In this document: in pieces, positions 24,350-33,172 of the stretch
Layout: each line of letters opens with the position of its first letter
Position numbering within the stretch: the stretch's first letter is position 1
From: Erythrobacter sp. BLCC-B19
GTDB taxonomy: Bacteria; Pseudomonadota; Alphaproteobacteria; Sphingomonadales; Sphingomonadaceae
DNA length: 64,000 nucleotides
Direction: 5' to 3'
NCBI RefSeq assembly: GCF_028621955.1
Contig: NZ_CP117516.1
Location: 1,820,001 to 1,884,000 of the forward strand
Made by a program: the position numbers and the translations under genes
The notes under the pieces: model-generated
What the model saw: the letters and a program-made list of their open reading frames with translations, nothing else
Database searches by the model: none
Told to the model about the DNA's origin: nothing

Positions 24350-25242
24350 TGCGCCTCTGGCTGCTCCCGATCTTTGCCAGTCTTGCAGCACCGGTGCTGG
24401 CCGCGCCCGCGTGCCAGCAGCCGCCAGCGCAAGTGCCGCATGGCGAAGCGCGGCTGTCGGTCGTGGTCGACGGCAGTGGGCCGCCGGTGCTGATGATCCC
24501 CTCGCTCGGACGGGGCCTTGCGGATTTCGATGTGATCGCGCGCGATCTGGTGGCGGGCGGCAACACCGTCATCCGCTATGATCCGCGCTGGTTCGGGGCC
24601 TCGACCGGCCCCGCCGAGGCGACGCTCGATGACCTTGCAGGCGATGCGCGCGCGGTGGCGGCAGCGGCCTGTCCGGGGGAGAAGGTGACGGTGATCGGCC
24701 ATGCGCTGGGCAACCGGATCGCCCGCGCGATGGCCGCTGCAGACCCGGACCGGATCGCCTCGATCATCCTGCTGGCAGCGGGCGGGCAGGTGCCGATACC
24801 TCGGGAAGTGGAAGAGGCGATCGGCATCTCGGCCGCACAAGGCGAACTGCCCGACGAACAGCGCCTGACCGCGCTCCAACTCGCCTTCTTCGCCCCCGGA
24901 CAGGACGCGGCGCTCTGGCTGACGGGCTGGGACCCTGACGCCGCCCGCTTGCAGGCCAGCGCCGTCAGGGCAACCCGCAGCCGCGCGTGGGTGGCGGCAG
25001 GGGGCGTGCCCCTGCTGGTGATCCAGCCGATGCGCGACCCCGTGGCCCCGCTTGCCAACGGCACTGCGCTGGTCGGCAGCTATCAGGGGCAGGCGGTGAT
25101 GGTGCAGCTCGATCATGCGAGCCACGCGATCCTGCCCGAACAGCCCGTCGCGGTTTCAGCGCTGGTGAAAGCATGGCTCGCCGGAATGCGTGACGGGAAG
25201 GGGCTGCAACGCATCGCCGATGAAAGGGTCGTCCAACCATGA
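24349..25242 (+). CDS. Exported alpha/beta-hydrolase-fold protein lacking the nucleophile serine
   Basis: The 297-aa protein has a signal peptide (LLPIFASLAAPVLAAPA) and an alpha/beta fold with PSLGRGLADFDVIARDL, a YDPRWFGAS turn and a late Asp/His (RDPVAPLANG, HASHAILPEQP). The nucleophile elbow reads GHALG instead of GHSLG; the codon is GCG. The canonical Ser is therefore absent and classical hydrolase activity is unlikely. The start overlaps the receptor stop (TGATG) and the stop overlaps the next hydrolase, so it sits in the receptor operon. Confidence 0.8.
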   Translation: MRLWLLPIFASLAAPVLAAPACQQPPAQVPHGEARLSVVVDGSGPPVLMIPSLGRGLADFDVIARDLVAGGNTVIRYDPRWFGASTGPAEATLDDLAGDARAVAAAACPGEKVTVIGHALGNRIARAMAAADPDRIASIILLAAGGQVPIPREVEEAIGISAAQGELPDEQRLTALQLAFFAPGQDAALWLTGWDPDAARLQASAVRATRSRAWVAAGGVPLLVIQPMRDPVAPLANGTALVGSYQGQAVMVQLDHASHAILPEQPVAVSALVKAWLAGMRDGKGLQRIADERVVQP

Positions 25243-26195
25243 TTGCGCAAATACTGGCCGTGCTGCTCGCGGTGACGGCGCCTCCCGCTCCGCCGCCCGT
25301 GCCGGGAGGCGGCACCTCGCCGCGGGTCTGCGATGGCGCTCTGCCTGATCCCGACAATCCTGAACGACCGGTTCCGGTGCGCGTCAGGCTGCCTTCGGGC
25401 CCTGGGCCTCACCCCGTCATCCTGTTCAGTCACGGCCTCGGCGGATCGGTCGAGGCCGGCACGCGCTGGGCGACGGCATGGAGCGAGGCGGGCTTTGCCG
25501 TGATCCATCTCCAGCACCCCGGTTCCGATGTATCGCTCTGGCGCGGGCTCAGGGGACAGGAGGCGCTCGCCGCCCTGCGCAAAGGCATGGACGCCAAGCA
25601 GTTCATCGCCCGGGTCGAGGATGTGAAGCTTGTGCTCGATGCGGTCGCCACCCCGGTTGCGATCGGCGAATGCCCCCTGTCACAGCTCGACAGTGCCAGA
25701 ATCGGGATCGCGGGCCATAGCTTCGGGGCACAGACGGTGCAGGCCTTGGCCGGTCAGCAATTCCGAACGCCGAGCGGATTGATCAGTGTGGGCGATCCCC
25801 GGATCCGGGCCGCGATCGCCTTCAGCCCCGCGCCCGCCCGGGCCGAGCCGGACGAGAGCGCCTTCGGCAAGATCACGATGCCGTTTCTGTCGGTGACGGG
25901 GACGAGGGACGAGGTTCCCGGCATTTCCGATGTCAGCCCGAAGGATCGCACCCGCCCCTTTCATGCGATGCCCGCCGGACAGAAATACCTGCTGGTGCTC
26001 GACGGAGCCGACCACATGGTCTTCAGCGGCGGCGAGCAACGCCGTCCCGCGACCTCCAACGACACGCGGATCGAGCGTGTCGTCACCGAGGTCAGCGTCG
26101 CGTTCTGGAAGGCAATGCTGGATCCAACGCCGACCCCGAACATCCTCGACCACCCGGCTGCGCTTGGGTCGAAAGATCGGTGGATGGCGAAATAG
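25239..26195 (+). CDS. Exported alpha/beta hydrolase (PAF-acetylhydrolase/chlorophyllase-like)
   Basis: The 318-aa protein has a signal peptide (MIAQILAVLLAVTAPPAPP), an oxyanion region FSHGLGGSVEAGTRW, the nucleophile elbow GHSFG, and a late GADHMVFSGG containing the catalytic His. Related enzymes hydrolyse lipid-like or aromatic esters. ATG at 25239 overlaps the upstream stop by 4 nt. As third gene of the receptor operon it may act in the periplasm on the imported compound. The preceding paralogue has lost its nucleophile, so this is the likely catalytic partner. Confidence 0.82.
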   Translation: MIAQILAVLLAVTAPPAPPPVPGGGTSPRVCDGALPDPDNPERPVPVRVRLPSGPGPHPVILFSHGLGGSVEAGTRWATAWSEAGFAVIHLQHPGSDVSLWRGLRGQEALAALRKGMDAKQFIARVEDVKLVLDAVATPVAIGECPLSQLDSARIGIAGHSFGAQTVQALAGQQFRTPSGLISVGDPRIRAAIAFSPAPARAEPDESAFGKITMPFLSVTGTRDEVPGISDVSPKDRTRPFHAMPAGQKYLLVLDGADHMVFSGGEQRRPATSNDTRIERVVTEVSVAFWKAMLDPTPTPNILDHPAALGSKDRWMAK

Positions 26196-26387
26196 GAGTC
26201 GGCGTGGGGACCCTTGTGTTCAAGTGAGGCCGAGCGAAGCCTCGCGGCTGTTTGCGGCAGGAGAGCTGCCGCCAAGGTCATACGCGCGGATCTCCGCAAA
26301 GTCCCAAGACCGTCCGGCCGCTGTCGCCTCAAGCTGCGTTGTTCACTGGAACCGTGGCTAACCTCCGGATTTTCTCGAAGCTGGCGT

Positions 26388-27719
26388 TCAGTTTTCGGGA
26401 TCGCGCGATGGCCGCTGTGATGACCGCGAGGTTGCCATCAGACCCGTCGCCACGATGCTCGCCATTTCGGCAGCGATCCCTTCGGGGCTGAGGTCATCGC
26501 GCTGGCTTCGCCATGTCTGAAGCCAGAAGAACGCGCCCGCCGTCAGCTCGACAATCGCGGCATCAGTCGGGCGCATCAGTGGCTCGCGCAGGGCGCGCGC
26601 GTGCATCCTGCGCATCCGCTTGGCGCTTTGCGACGCGCGTTCGAGGATCGAGACCGGCAGTGCGTGCAGGCCCGGATGCAGCGCGACAGGCGGGGCATCG
26701 GTCGCGTGGGCAAGGCAGTTGGAATAGAACACGCAAAGCATCCGCTCGCGGTCCGAAACGGGCTCGGCGTCGGCAAGGTCGACAAATCCGTGTTGCAGAT
26801 CGAAGGCGCGTTCATGCGCGGCGACAAGCAGCGCCTGCTTGTCGGCAAAGTGGTGATAGATCGCACCCTTGGTCAGCCCGATATGCGCAGCGATCTGATC
26901 GAGCGAGACGGATTCCGGGCCATAACGATTGAACAGCAGCGAAGCGGTCTCGAGCAGACCCGGCGCTGCACCCGAGCGGCCTTGCCCGGCGGTCGTTCCC
27001 ACCAATGCCGCGACACGTTGGGGCAGGCCATCCGGGCAGCGGAACGCCGCGCCGCCGGGCATGGTAATGCCGCGGAGCACGATATCCGAAATGGTCTCGG
27101 CCGCCTTCCGGTAGATCTCCGGCGGAACCTCCTGCGCGGGCATGATCCACTTGTTCCAGAGGATTGCCCAGTACACCATGCCCAGGATCATCTGCGCGCA
27201 CAGATCGGCGTCGCAGCGATGGAAATCGCCCGATGCGATCCCGCCCTCGACCAGACGGGCGAGCGCAGCGGCATTGGCTGCGACCTGCGCCTCGATCCGC
27301 ACGCGATCGGAATCGGCGAGCATGGCGGCATCGCTGATGACCGCGAAGGGCTGACCATCGGCATGACGGCCCAGCAATGTGTCGACGATCTGCACGATCC
27401 CTTCAGCGGGATCGCGATCCTGGGACTCGGCGATGGCGGCAGCGACCAGATCGCAGGTCTGCTGATAGCATAGCGCGACCAGATCGCGGCGATCGCGAAC
27501 ATAGTAGTAGAGCGCATTGCGGCTGCACCCCAGTTCCTCCGCGATCAAGCCCAGACGAACGCCGCCGGGGCCGAGCTCGTTCATCATCCGCGCCCCGATC
27601 CCGAGGATCCGGTCAAGCCGCGTCGCCCGCTTGCGCGCGGCTTGCGGGCCGCGTTCGTTGCGCAACTTGGAAGGGGCGAGCGTGGCCATTGCGCGAGGCT
27701 TGGCGCGGATTACCGACAT
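26388..27719 (-). CDS. Regulator with two TetR DNA-binding domains in tandem
   Basis: The 443-aa protein is about twice the normal TetR length. It has a first HTH (about 35-80, LDRILGIGARMMNELG, then CSRNALYYYVRDRRDL) and a second (about 254-300, LLETASLLFNRYGPES, then LTKGAIYHHFADKQALL), each followed by a helical region. It looks like a fused dimer. The start at 27719 lies inside a repeat that may be its operator, and ATG at 27689 is an alternative. It is divergent from a TonB receptor. Confidence 0.8.
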   Translation of the reverse strand: MSVIRAKPRAMATLAPSKLRNERGPQAARKRATRLDRILGIGARMMNELGPGGVRLGLIAEELGCSRNALYYYVRDRRDLVALCYQQTCDLVAAAIAESQDRDPAEGIVQIVDTLLGRHADGQPFAVISDAAMLADSDRVRIEAQVAANAAALARLVEGGIASGDFHRCDADLCAQMILGMVYWAILWNKWIMPAQEVPPEIYRKAAETISDIVLRGITMPGGAAFRCPDGLPQRVAALVGTTAGQGRSGAAPGLLETASLLFNRYGPESVSLDQIAAHIGLTKGAIYHHFADKQALLVAAHERAFDLQHGFVDLADAEPVSDRERMLCVFYSNCLAHATDAPPVALHPGLHALPVSILERASQSAKRMRRMHARALREPLMRPTDAAIVELTAGAFFWLQTWRSQRDDLSPEGIAAEMASIVATGLMATSRSSQRPSRDPEN

Positions 27720-27785
27720 ACTCAAGTGTCGAAAACACTTGCATCGCGCGTGCAGCTGTGTTCTCTGCGCGACATACCCAAGTGT
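27714..27785. promoter_or_regulatory. Direct-repeat operators for the double-TetR regulator
   Basis: CGACATACTCAAGTGT (27714-27729) and CGACATACCCAAGTGT (27770-27785) differ at one position and start 56 bases apart in the same orientation. The first also forms an inverted repeat with ACACTTG (27735-27741). The region lies between the regulator and the divergent TonB receptor gene. Two strong half sites spaced by five or six helical turns could bind a protein with two HTH domains. Confidence 0.5.
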
Positions 27786-27804
27786 AAAAATAGGGGAGAG
27801 GGCG

Positions 27805-30054
27805 ATGAAGAACACGAACACGAGCGCGATGCTGCGCCTTGTGACAGCGGGGATGCTGGCTTCGACGGCAAGTCTGGCGACCGCGCAGGATGCTCCGGCA
27901 GCCGATGGTGCGGCGACGGAAGAGGGCAACACCATCATCGTCACCGCGCAGAAGCGCGCCCAGGCCGCGAGCGATGTCGGTATCGCGCTCAGCGTGGTCG
28001 ACGCGCAGACTATCCGCGACCGGCGGCTCGAAGCGGCAACCGACCTCGTTGCCTTTACCCCCAACGTCTCGGTCAAGGAGCAAGTCCCGGGCCTTATCCC
28101 GATCGTCACCATTCGCGGCATCGGCCTCAACGATTTCAGCGCGACCAATAACCCCGCGACCGGGGTCTATATCGACGAAGTCTCGCTCAGTTCGCTCGCA
28201 CTGCTGGGGGCGGAACTCTACGATCTGGAGCGCATGGAGGTGCTCAAGGGGCCGCAAGGCACGCTTTACGGGCGCAACTCCACCGCAGGCGCGCTCAACA
28301 TCATTTCCGCTCGCCCCAACCTGTCGCGCACCAGCGCACGGGTGAGCGCGGGGATCGGCAATTTCGAAACCAAGCAGGTCGAGGCAATGGCCAACCTGCC
28401 CCTGTCCGAAACGCTCGCCCTGCGCCTGTCGGGCAAGACCACCTTTCAGGACGAGGGCTTCTTCACCGATCGCAGTCTTGGGCGCGATGTCGGGCGGCGC
28501 GAGGTATGGCTGGGCCGCGCGCAGCTTTTGTGGGAGCCCGCCGACACGGTCGAGGTGCTGCTCAAGGCCGAGGTGCAGCACGGCCGTTCGGAGCTCGGCT
28601 CGCCTGAATTCTTCGGCCTGTTGCCGACCGCGACCGAGACCGCCTGCCCCGGCCGTCCGACCTGCACCAACTTCTTTGGCTACCGTGACACCGACGGCGA
28701 CCCCTTCAAGGGCGACTGGTCGGTCGATCCCGCCTACAATTTCGACCAGACCATGCTGACCGCGCGGATCGGCATCGATCTTGGCTTTGCCGAGCTTACC
28801 TCGATCACCGGCTATATCGACTTCGACCGGCTCTATTCCGCCGATGTCGATGCCTCGCCGCTGCGCCTGACCGATTTCGCCAACACCGACGCGGTCCAGC
28901 AGTTCTCGCAGGAAGTGCGCCTGTCGGGCGAAAACGACCTCGTGGTGTGGCAGGCCGGCGTGTTCTATGCCCGCGACGAGGTGCTGACGACCTATGATGG
29001 ATCGCTGCAGGACCTGTTCAACACCACCACCTTCACCTTCGCCAATCAGGAAGCGGAGACCTTCGCGGTGTTCGGCAATGCCGAGTGGAAGCTGACACCC
29101 ACTCTCAGCGTGATCACGGGTCTGCGCTACACCGACGAGACCCGCGCCAACGTGGGCTTCACCCGCGATCTGGTCTCGCGGCCCGGCGGCAGCCTGCTCA
29201 CCGGCGCGCCTTTCGGCACCGCGCCGATCACGCTGGCGAGCGTGGACGACGAGATCGGCATCGGGCGCGTGTCATGGAAGCTCGGCATCAACTGGAAGCC
29301 CGCTGCCGGCACGCTGGTCTATGCCAGCGTTTCCGAAAGCGAGAAGAGCGGCGGGTTCTTCACCGGCGTTGCGACCAGCGATGCGCAGCTGATCCCCTAC
29401 GATCCCGAGAGTCTGCGCGCCTACGAGATCGGGGCCAAGGGACGCTTCGGCGACACCGGGCTGGGCTATGATCTGGCCGCGTTCTACTACGACTATTCCG
29501 ACGTCCAGACCTTCATCCAGGACACCATCGGCGCGATCCCGGTGCAGCGGCTCGGCAATGTGGAGGAGGCCGAGGTCTATGGCGCGGACATCGCCCTGAC
29601 CTACAATCCACCTGCGGCCGAGGGTCTGTCGCTGTCGGCCGGGTTCGGCCTGCTGTCGACCGAGTTCGGTCAGTTCGTCTCGGGCTCCGGCGTTGTCCCC
29701 AAGGGCAACCGCCTGCCGGATGCCCCGCGCTTCAGCATGAACCTTGCCGCCGGCTATGAAGGCGAGGTGAGCGAGCGGATCGGCTTCCGCCTCGGCACCA
29801 GTGCGCGCTACCAGTCTGACGCCTTCACCTCGGCGCTTAACGATCCGCTGCTGTTTTCGGACAGCTACTGGGTGGTCGATGCCAATGCCGCGCTGTTCGA
29901 CAAGGGCAACTGGCAGGTTGCGGCGTGGGTCAGGAACCTCGCCGATGCCCGTTATGTCACGCAGGGTCTGAACCAGCTGGTGTTCGGCAACGGCTTCCGG
30001 GTTTATGGTGCGCCCCGGACTTTCGGGCTCACCCTGACCAAAGAATTCAACTGA
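27805..30054 (+). CDS. TonB-dependent receptor
   Basis: The 749-aa outer-membrane receptor has a signal peptide (MLRLVTAGMLASTASLATAQ) and TonB-box-like TIIVTAQKR. The plug has IRGIGLNDFSATNNP, VYIDEVSL and MEVLKGPQGTLYGRNSTAGA, and a barrel ends in TLTKEFN. ATG at 27805 has GGGGAGAGG just upstream; the open frame extends further back but through the operators. It is followed 22 bases later by an esterase, probably in the same operon, and is controlled by the divergent double-TetR protein. The ligand is unknown. Confidence 0.9.
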   Translation: MKNTNTSAMLRLVTAGMLASTASLATAQDAPAADGAATEEGNTIIVTAQKRAQAASDVGIALSVVDAQTIRDRRLEAATDLVAFTPNVSVKEQVPGLIPIVTIRGIGLNDFSATNNPATGVYIDEVSLSSLALLGAELYDLERMEVLKGPQGTLYGRNSTAGALNIISARPNLSRTSARVSAGIGNFETKQVEAMANLPLSETLALRLSGKTTFQDEGFFTDRSLGRDVGRREVWLGRAQLLWEPADTVEVLLKAEVQHGRSELGSPEFFGLLPTATETACPGRPTCTNFFGYRDTDGDPFKGDWSVDPAYNFDQTMLTARIGIDLGFAELTSITGYIDFDRLYSADVDASPLRLTDFANTDAVQQFSQEVRLSGENDLVVWQAGVFYARDEVLTTYDGSLQDLFNTTTFTFANQEAETFAVFGNAEWKLTPTLSVITGLRYTDETRANVGFTRDLVSRPGGSLLTGAPFGTAPITLASVDDEIGIGRVSWKLGINWKPAAGTLVYASVSESEKSGGFFTGVATSDAQLIPYDPESLRAYEIGAKGRFGDTGLGYDLAAFYYDYSDVQTFIQDTIGAIPVQRLGNVEEAEVYGADIALTYNPPAAEGLSLSAGFGLLSTEFGQFVSGSGVVPKGNRLPDAPRFSMNLAAGYEGEVSERIGFRLGTSARYQSDAFTSALNDPLLFSDSYWVVDANAALFDKGNWQVAAWVRNLADARYVTQGLNQLVFGNGFRVYGAPRTFGLTLTKEFN

Positions 30055-30076
30055 ACCCAGCGCAGGAGCAGCGGCG

Positions 30077-30958
30077 ATGACCCCCCAGGAATTGGCGGCC
30101 ATGTTGATGGCCGCGCGCAAGCCCGCGCCGACGATCGCGGAGATGGCCGCCGATATGGAGGAACTGGGCGCGAGCCTGCCCATGCCCGAGGGCGTGGTGG
30201 AAACCCCCCGGAGCCTCGGCGGGATAGACGGACTGTGGTTCGCGCCGGAGGGAAGCGACGCCAGGCAGGGCTGCATCCTCTATCTCCACGGCGGCGGCTA
30301 CGGGATCGGCAGCGCACGGTCGCACCGCGCTCTCACCGCGCTGATCGCGCAGGTCTGCGCGATGCCGGTGTGGAGCATCGACTATACGCTTTCGACGTCA
30401 CGGCCCTTTCCGGCGGCGATCGAGGATGCGCTTGCGGCGTTCGAGGCTTTGGTGTCTGCGGGGTATGCTCCCGGCAGCATCTTCGTGATCGGTGACAGCG
30501 CCGGCGGCGGTGCGGCTGCGGCTATGGCGCTGCTGGCGCTGGACCGAGGCGTGCCAGCGCCGGGAGGGCTGGTGCTGTTCTCCCCTTGGCTCGACCTGAC
30601 TTTCTCGGGTGCCTCGCACCGTGAGTGCGGCCCGCGCGATCCGGTGGTCTGCGTCCATTCCATGACGATGATGCGCGAGAGCTATCTGCGCGGGGCTGAT
30701 CCCGCCTCGCGCCACGCCTCCCCGGCTTTGGCAGACCTGCGAGGCCTGCCGCCGGTGCTGATCCAGGTCGGCAGCGAGGAGCTGCTTTTGTCAGACAGCC
30801 TGACCTTCGCCGAACGTGCTGGGATTGACCGGGTCGAGGTGACACTCGAAGTGTGGCCGGACATGATCCACGTGTTCCAGGCCTACTTCCCCCACTTGGA
30901 GCAGGCCCACCACGCGCTCGCACGCGTGGTGGGGTGGATTGCAGCGCGGATAGCCTGA
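30077..30958 (+). CDS. HSL-family alpha/beta hydrolase (esterase)
   Basis: The 293-aa protein has the hormone-sensitive-lipase motif HGGGYGIGS, the nucleophile motif GDSAGGG, and a C-terminal segment ending with the His in WPDMIHVFQAYFP. This is a complete HSL triad, typical of carboxylesterases for small or medium acyl esters and steroid-like esters. There is no signal peptide. AGGAG precedes the ATG by eight bases. It follows the TonB receptor in one operon, so it probably hydrolyses the imported substrate in the cytoplasm. Confidence 0.88.
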   Translation: MTPQELAAMLMAARKPAPTIAEMAADMEELGASLPMPEGVVETPRSLGGIDGLWFAPEGSDARQGCILYLHGGGYGIGSARSHRALTALIAQVCAMPVWSIDYTLSTSRPFPAAIEDALAAFEALVSAGYAPGSIFVIGDSAGGGAAAAMALLALDRGVPAPGGLVLFSPWLDLTFSGASHRECGPRDPVVCVHSMTMMRESYLRGADPASRHASPALADLRGLPPVLIQVGSEELLLSDSLTFAERAGIDRVEVTLEVWPDMIHVFQAYFPHLEQAHHALARVVGWIAARIA

Positions 30959-30988
30959 GCCTTAGTCCGGACGGGCTGGGCAAGTTCC

Positions 30989-31003
30989 GGCGCCTCAGGC
31001 GCC
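30989..31003. terminator. Weak hairpin between convergent genes
   Basis: GGCGCC-TCA-GGCGCC forms a short GC stem between the esterase (+) and the alcohol dehydrogenase (-) genes that face each other. There is no T-run, so it would be a weak or Rho-assisted terminator. Confidence 0.25.
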
Positions 31004-31009
31004 ATCCGG

Positions 31010-32020
31010 TCAGCTTCGGATCAGCACCGGCTTCATCAATCCCCCGGCGAGCACTGCCGGTGCTTCGTCGAACGGGGCAATGCAGGATATGACCGGAGCC
31101 GGATCGACCAGGCCTTGCGCCACCCATTCCAGTGCTTCGGCAACATTCGGACCGCCGCGCCCCCGGCCGGTGTAGAAACGCACGCCGCGCTGATACATTT
31201 CGAACAGCGGCATGGAGACATCGCCGAAATGGCCACCGACTGAGGAAACGATGCCCTCGGGCGCAACCGAGCGCAGGGCGCACAGCAGGGATGCCTGATC
31301 GGCGCTGGCATCGACCACGATCGGGAAGGCTCCGGCGCGGCGCGGCGGCGGGCCTTCGACGACATCGGCGCCGTAATGCGATGCGATTTCGAGCCGGGTA
31401 TGGTCGGTGTCCCGGTATTCGACCCGCGCGGCACCGCCCGCCAGCGCGAACATCACAGCATAGAGCGCAATCGAACCGCAACCGCCCATCACCAGCACTT
31501 CCGCACCCGGAGCCTCGGCGAGATGCGGGATGGTGAACTCCCAGGCGAAGGGAAGATTGTCTCCCGCACTGGCGACAATGGCCGGGGCGACGCTCGCCGG
31601 CAGCATGGTGAGCGCAGTGTCGGCTTCGACGACGCGCAGCAGATCGCTGAACATCCCGCCCCAGTCGCCAAGGCCCGGCAGCCCATACATCGCGCCCGGC
31701 TGATGCGTGAGGCAGGCGTTGGGGCGGCGGGTGGTGCAGTGGGGGCAATGGCCGCAGGAGATGTGCCAGTTCACCACCACCCGGTCGCCCGCGCGAAAGC
31801 CGGTAACCGCTTCGCCCACCGCGACCACCTCGGCGACACATTCGTGGCCGATGGCGAAGGGGCCGCGGAACGGGGTCTCGCCGCGGATGATCAATCGGTC
31901 GAGATCGCAAGTGGTCGCGGCAATGGGCCGAACCAGCGCGTCCTTGGGGGAAGTGATGCGCGGTTCGGCCCGCTCGCGCCAGTCGAGCTGCCTTGGCGCG
32001 AGGAACACGAGCTCACGCAC
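31010..32020 (-). CDS. Zinc-dependent alcohol dehydrogenase (MDR family)
   Basis: The 336-aa protein has the catalytic zinc ligands (TTCDLDR Cys, GHECVAEV His-Glu) and the structural-zinc cysteine cluster CGHCPHCTTRRPNAC. The Rossmann segment reads VMGGCGSIALYAVM. It probably oxidises an alcohol or polyol with NAD(P). The start was taken as GTG at 32020, which overlaps the upstream Tat-signal gene by 8 nt; a longer frame to 32083 runs through that gene. It is the third gene of the operon tautomerase, Tat protein, dehydrogenase. Confidence 0.85.
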   Translation of the reverse strand: MRELVFLAPRQLDWRERAEPRITSPKDALVRPIAATTCDLDRLIIRGETPFRGPFAIGHECVAEVVAVGEAVTGFRAGDRVVVNWHISCGHCPHCTTRRPNACLTHQPGAMYGLPGLGDWGGMFSDLLRVVEADTALTMLPASVAPAIVASAGDNLPFAWEFTIPHLAEAPGAEVLVMGGCGSIALYAVMFALAGGAARVEYRDTDHTRLEIASHYGADVVEGPPPRRAGAFPIVVDASADQASLLCALRSVAPEGIVSSVGGHFGDVSMPLFEMYQRGVRFYTGRGRGGPNVAEALEWVAQGLVDPAPVISCIAPFDEAPAVLAGGLMKPVLIRS

Positions 32021-32267
32021 CGGCCAGCACCCATGTCCGCGCGGGATCCGCGCCGCATTCGGCAGCGGCGGCGGCGATGGCACCGATCAGGCGGGGCAGC
32101 GAGGCGGGGTCCTCCGTCGTGACGGAGGATACCGTCACGAGCGCCGGGGAAGGGGGCGGCCCTCCCGCCAGCGCCGCCGCGGGAAGCGCCAGCGCGGCGG
32201 TGGCCGCCGCGCTGCCCGCGAGGACGGCACGGCGGGACACCCCGGTCTCAGGCACGGCCGCGCTCAT
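32013..32267 (-). CDS. Small Tat-signal hypothetical protein
   Basis: The 84-aa product has a twin-arginine signal (SRRAVLAGSAAATAALALP) and about 45 residues after it (ALVTVSSVTTEDPASLP, LIGAIAAAAAECGADP). ATG at 32267 overlaps the tautomerase stop by 4 nt, and its stop overlaps the dehydrogenase GTG. It is a real coupled gene by layout, but I do not recognise a family. It is too short for a typical Tat enzyme, so it may be a maturation subunit or a truncated protein. Confidence 0.55.
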   Translation of the reverse strand: MSAAVPETGVSRRAVLAGSAAATAALALPAAALAGGPPPSPALVTVSSVTTEDPASLPRLIGAIAAAAAECGADPARTWVLAGA

Positions 32268-32488
32268 CCGCGCGGCGCCAGCGCGGCCTTCATCTGCTCG
32301 AGCGTCAGCGCCCGCCCGGCCATGCCCCAGCCGCCATCGGGCACTTCGTTGATGTGCACCCAGGTGAACTGGCGAACGGCGGGAACACCCTCGGCCTCGA
32401 CGCAGGCATCGGTGACCTTGGCGACCATCAGTGCCTTCTGTTCCTGCGACAACGAACCGGCGGGGATGGAAATCTGGACGAGTGGCAT
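32264..32488 (-). CDS. 4-oxalocrotonate tautomerase-like protein
   Basis: The 74-aa protein begins Met-Pro (MPLVQISIPAGSLSQEQKA). After Met removal, Pro1 is the catalytic base of the tautomerase superfamily. The rest (ALMVAKVTDACVEAEG, then TWVHINEVPDGGWGMAG) fits the single-domain length. It isomerises keto-enol intermediates, often in aromatic catabolism. ATG at 32488 has AGGAAGGA upstream, and the longer frame to 32536 is rejected. It is the first gene of a three-gene operon divergent from a TetR gene. Confidence 0.82.
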   Translation of the reverse strand: MPLVQISIPAGSLSQEQKALMVAKVTDACVEAEGVPAVRQFTWVHINEVPDGGWGMAGRALTLEQMKAALAPRG

Positions 32489-32520
32489 GGACGTGATCCT
32501 TCCTGTGGGGAGCCACAATA

Positions 32521-32555
32521 CTATGGCAATCACCATACTATGATGATCGCCATAG
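32521..32555. promoter_or_regulatory. Tandem palindromic operator candidates for TetR
   Basis: CTATGGCAATCACCATAC (32521-32538) and CTATGATGATCGCCATAG (32538-32555) abut. Each has CTATG/CATAG-type arms and the second is nearly perfect. They lie between the tautomerase operon and the TetR gene, 33 bases before the regulator ATG, as expected for dual repression. Confidence 0.5.
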
Positions 32556-32587
32556 ATTCGTCAAGCACCCTGTGCTAGGCCTCGGCC

Positions 32588-33169
32588 ATGCCCCGCACCT
32601 CCGATGCCCGCGACAAGGCGCTCGCAACCGCCGAAGACCTGTTCCGCCGCCAGGGTTTTGCCGCCACGGGGCTTGCCCAGATCATCGAGGAAAGCGGGTC
32701 GCCCAAGGGTTCGTTCTACTTTCACTTTAAGGGCGGGAAGGACCAGCTCGCGGCAGAGATCGCGGAGCGCTTCGCCGCGCGCGGGGTGGCGGCGATCGCT
32801 GCTGCGGCGGCAGCGACACCGGGCGATGCGACAGGGTTCGTCCGGCTCCTGTGCGCGGGCTTCGCGCAGGAAATGCGTGCGAGCGGCTACGCCCTGGGCT
32901 GCGCCTTGCAGAACATCGCCACCGAAAGAGCGCCGGGCGATCCGCATCTGACCGCGCTGGTCCATGCCGGGCTGGAGGCATGGATCGAAGGCGTGGCCAC
33001 CCACTTCGCGGCTTGCGGTGTTGCGGCGCCTCGACCGTTGGCCGAAGCGTTCATCGCCGCCCTCGAAGGTGCGCGCACCCTCGCAAGGGCGAGCCGGAGC
33101 GATGCGGTCTATTCGGCCATTGCCGATAGCTTTGCAGCATCGCTCCGCTCCCCTCAGGACGGCGGTTGA
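32588..33169 (+). CDS. TetR/AcrR family transcriptional regulator
   Basis: The 193-aa protein has an HTH (DKALATAEDLFRRQGFAATGLAQIIEESGSPKGSFYFHF) followed by KGGKDQLAAEI, the signature of the YxaF/LmrA-type TetR group, and a helical domain with two Cys. It is divergent from the tautomerase-dehydrogenase operon with tandem palindromes between. It converges on a MipA/OmpV gene three bases after its stop. Confidence 0.87.
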   Translation: MPRTSDARDKALATAEDLFRRQGFAATGLAQIIEESGSPKGSFYFHFKGGKDQLAAEIAERFAARGVAAIAAAAAATPGDATGFVRLLCAGFAQEMRASGYALGCALQNIATERAPGDPHLTALVHAGLEAWIEGVATHFAACGVAAPRPLAEAFIAALEGARTLARASRSDAVYSAIADSFAASLRSPQDGG

Positions 33170-33172
33170 GCC

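Noticed and set aside
22313..24391. Long antisense frame (692 aa, minus strand) opposite the TonB receptor
   Set aside because: The plus-strand frame has all receptor motifs; the antisense has none and no start context.
27720..28148. N-terminal extension of the double-TetR frame
   Set aside because: It runs through the operators and into the divergent receptor gene, so the start at 27719 or 27689 is used.
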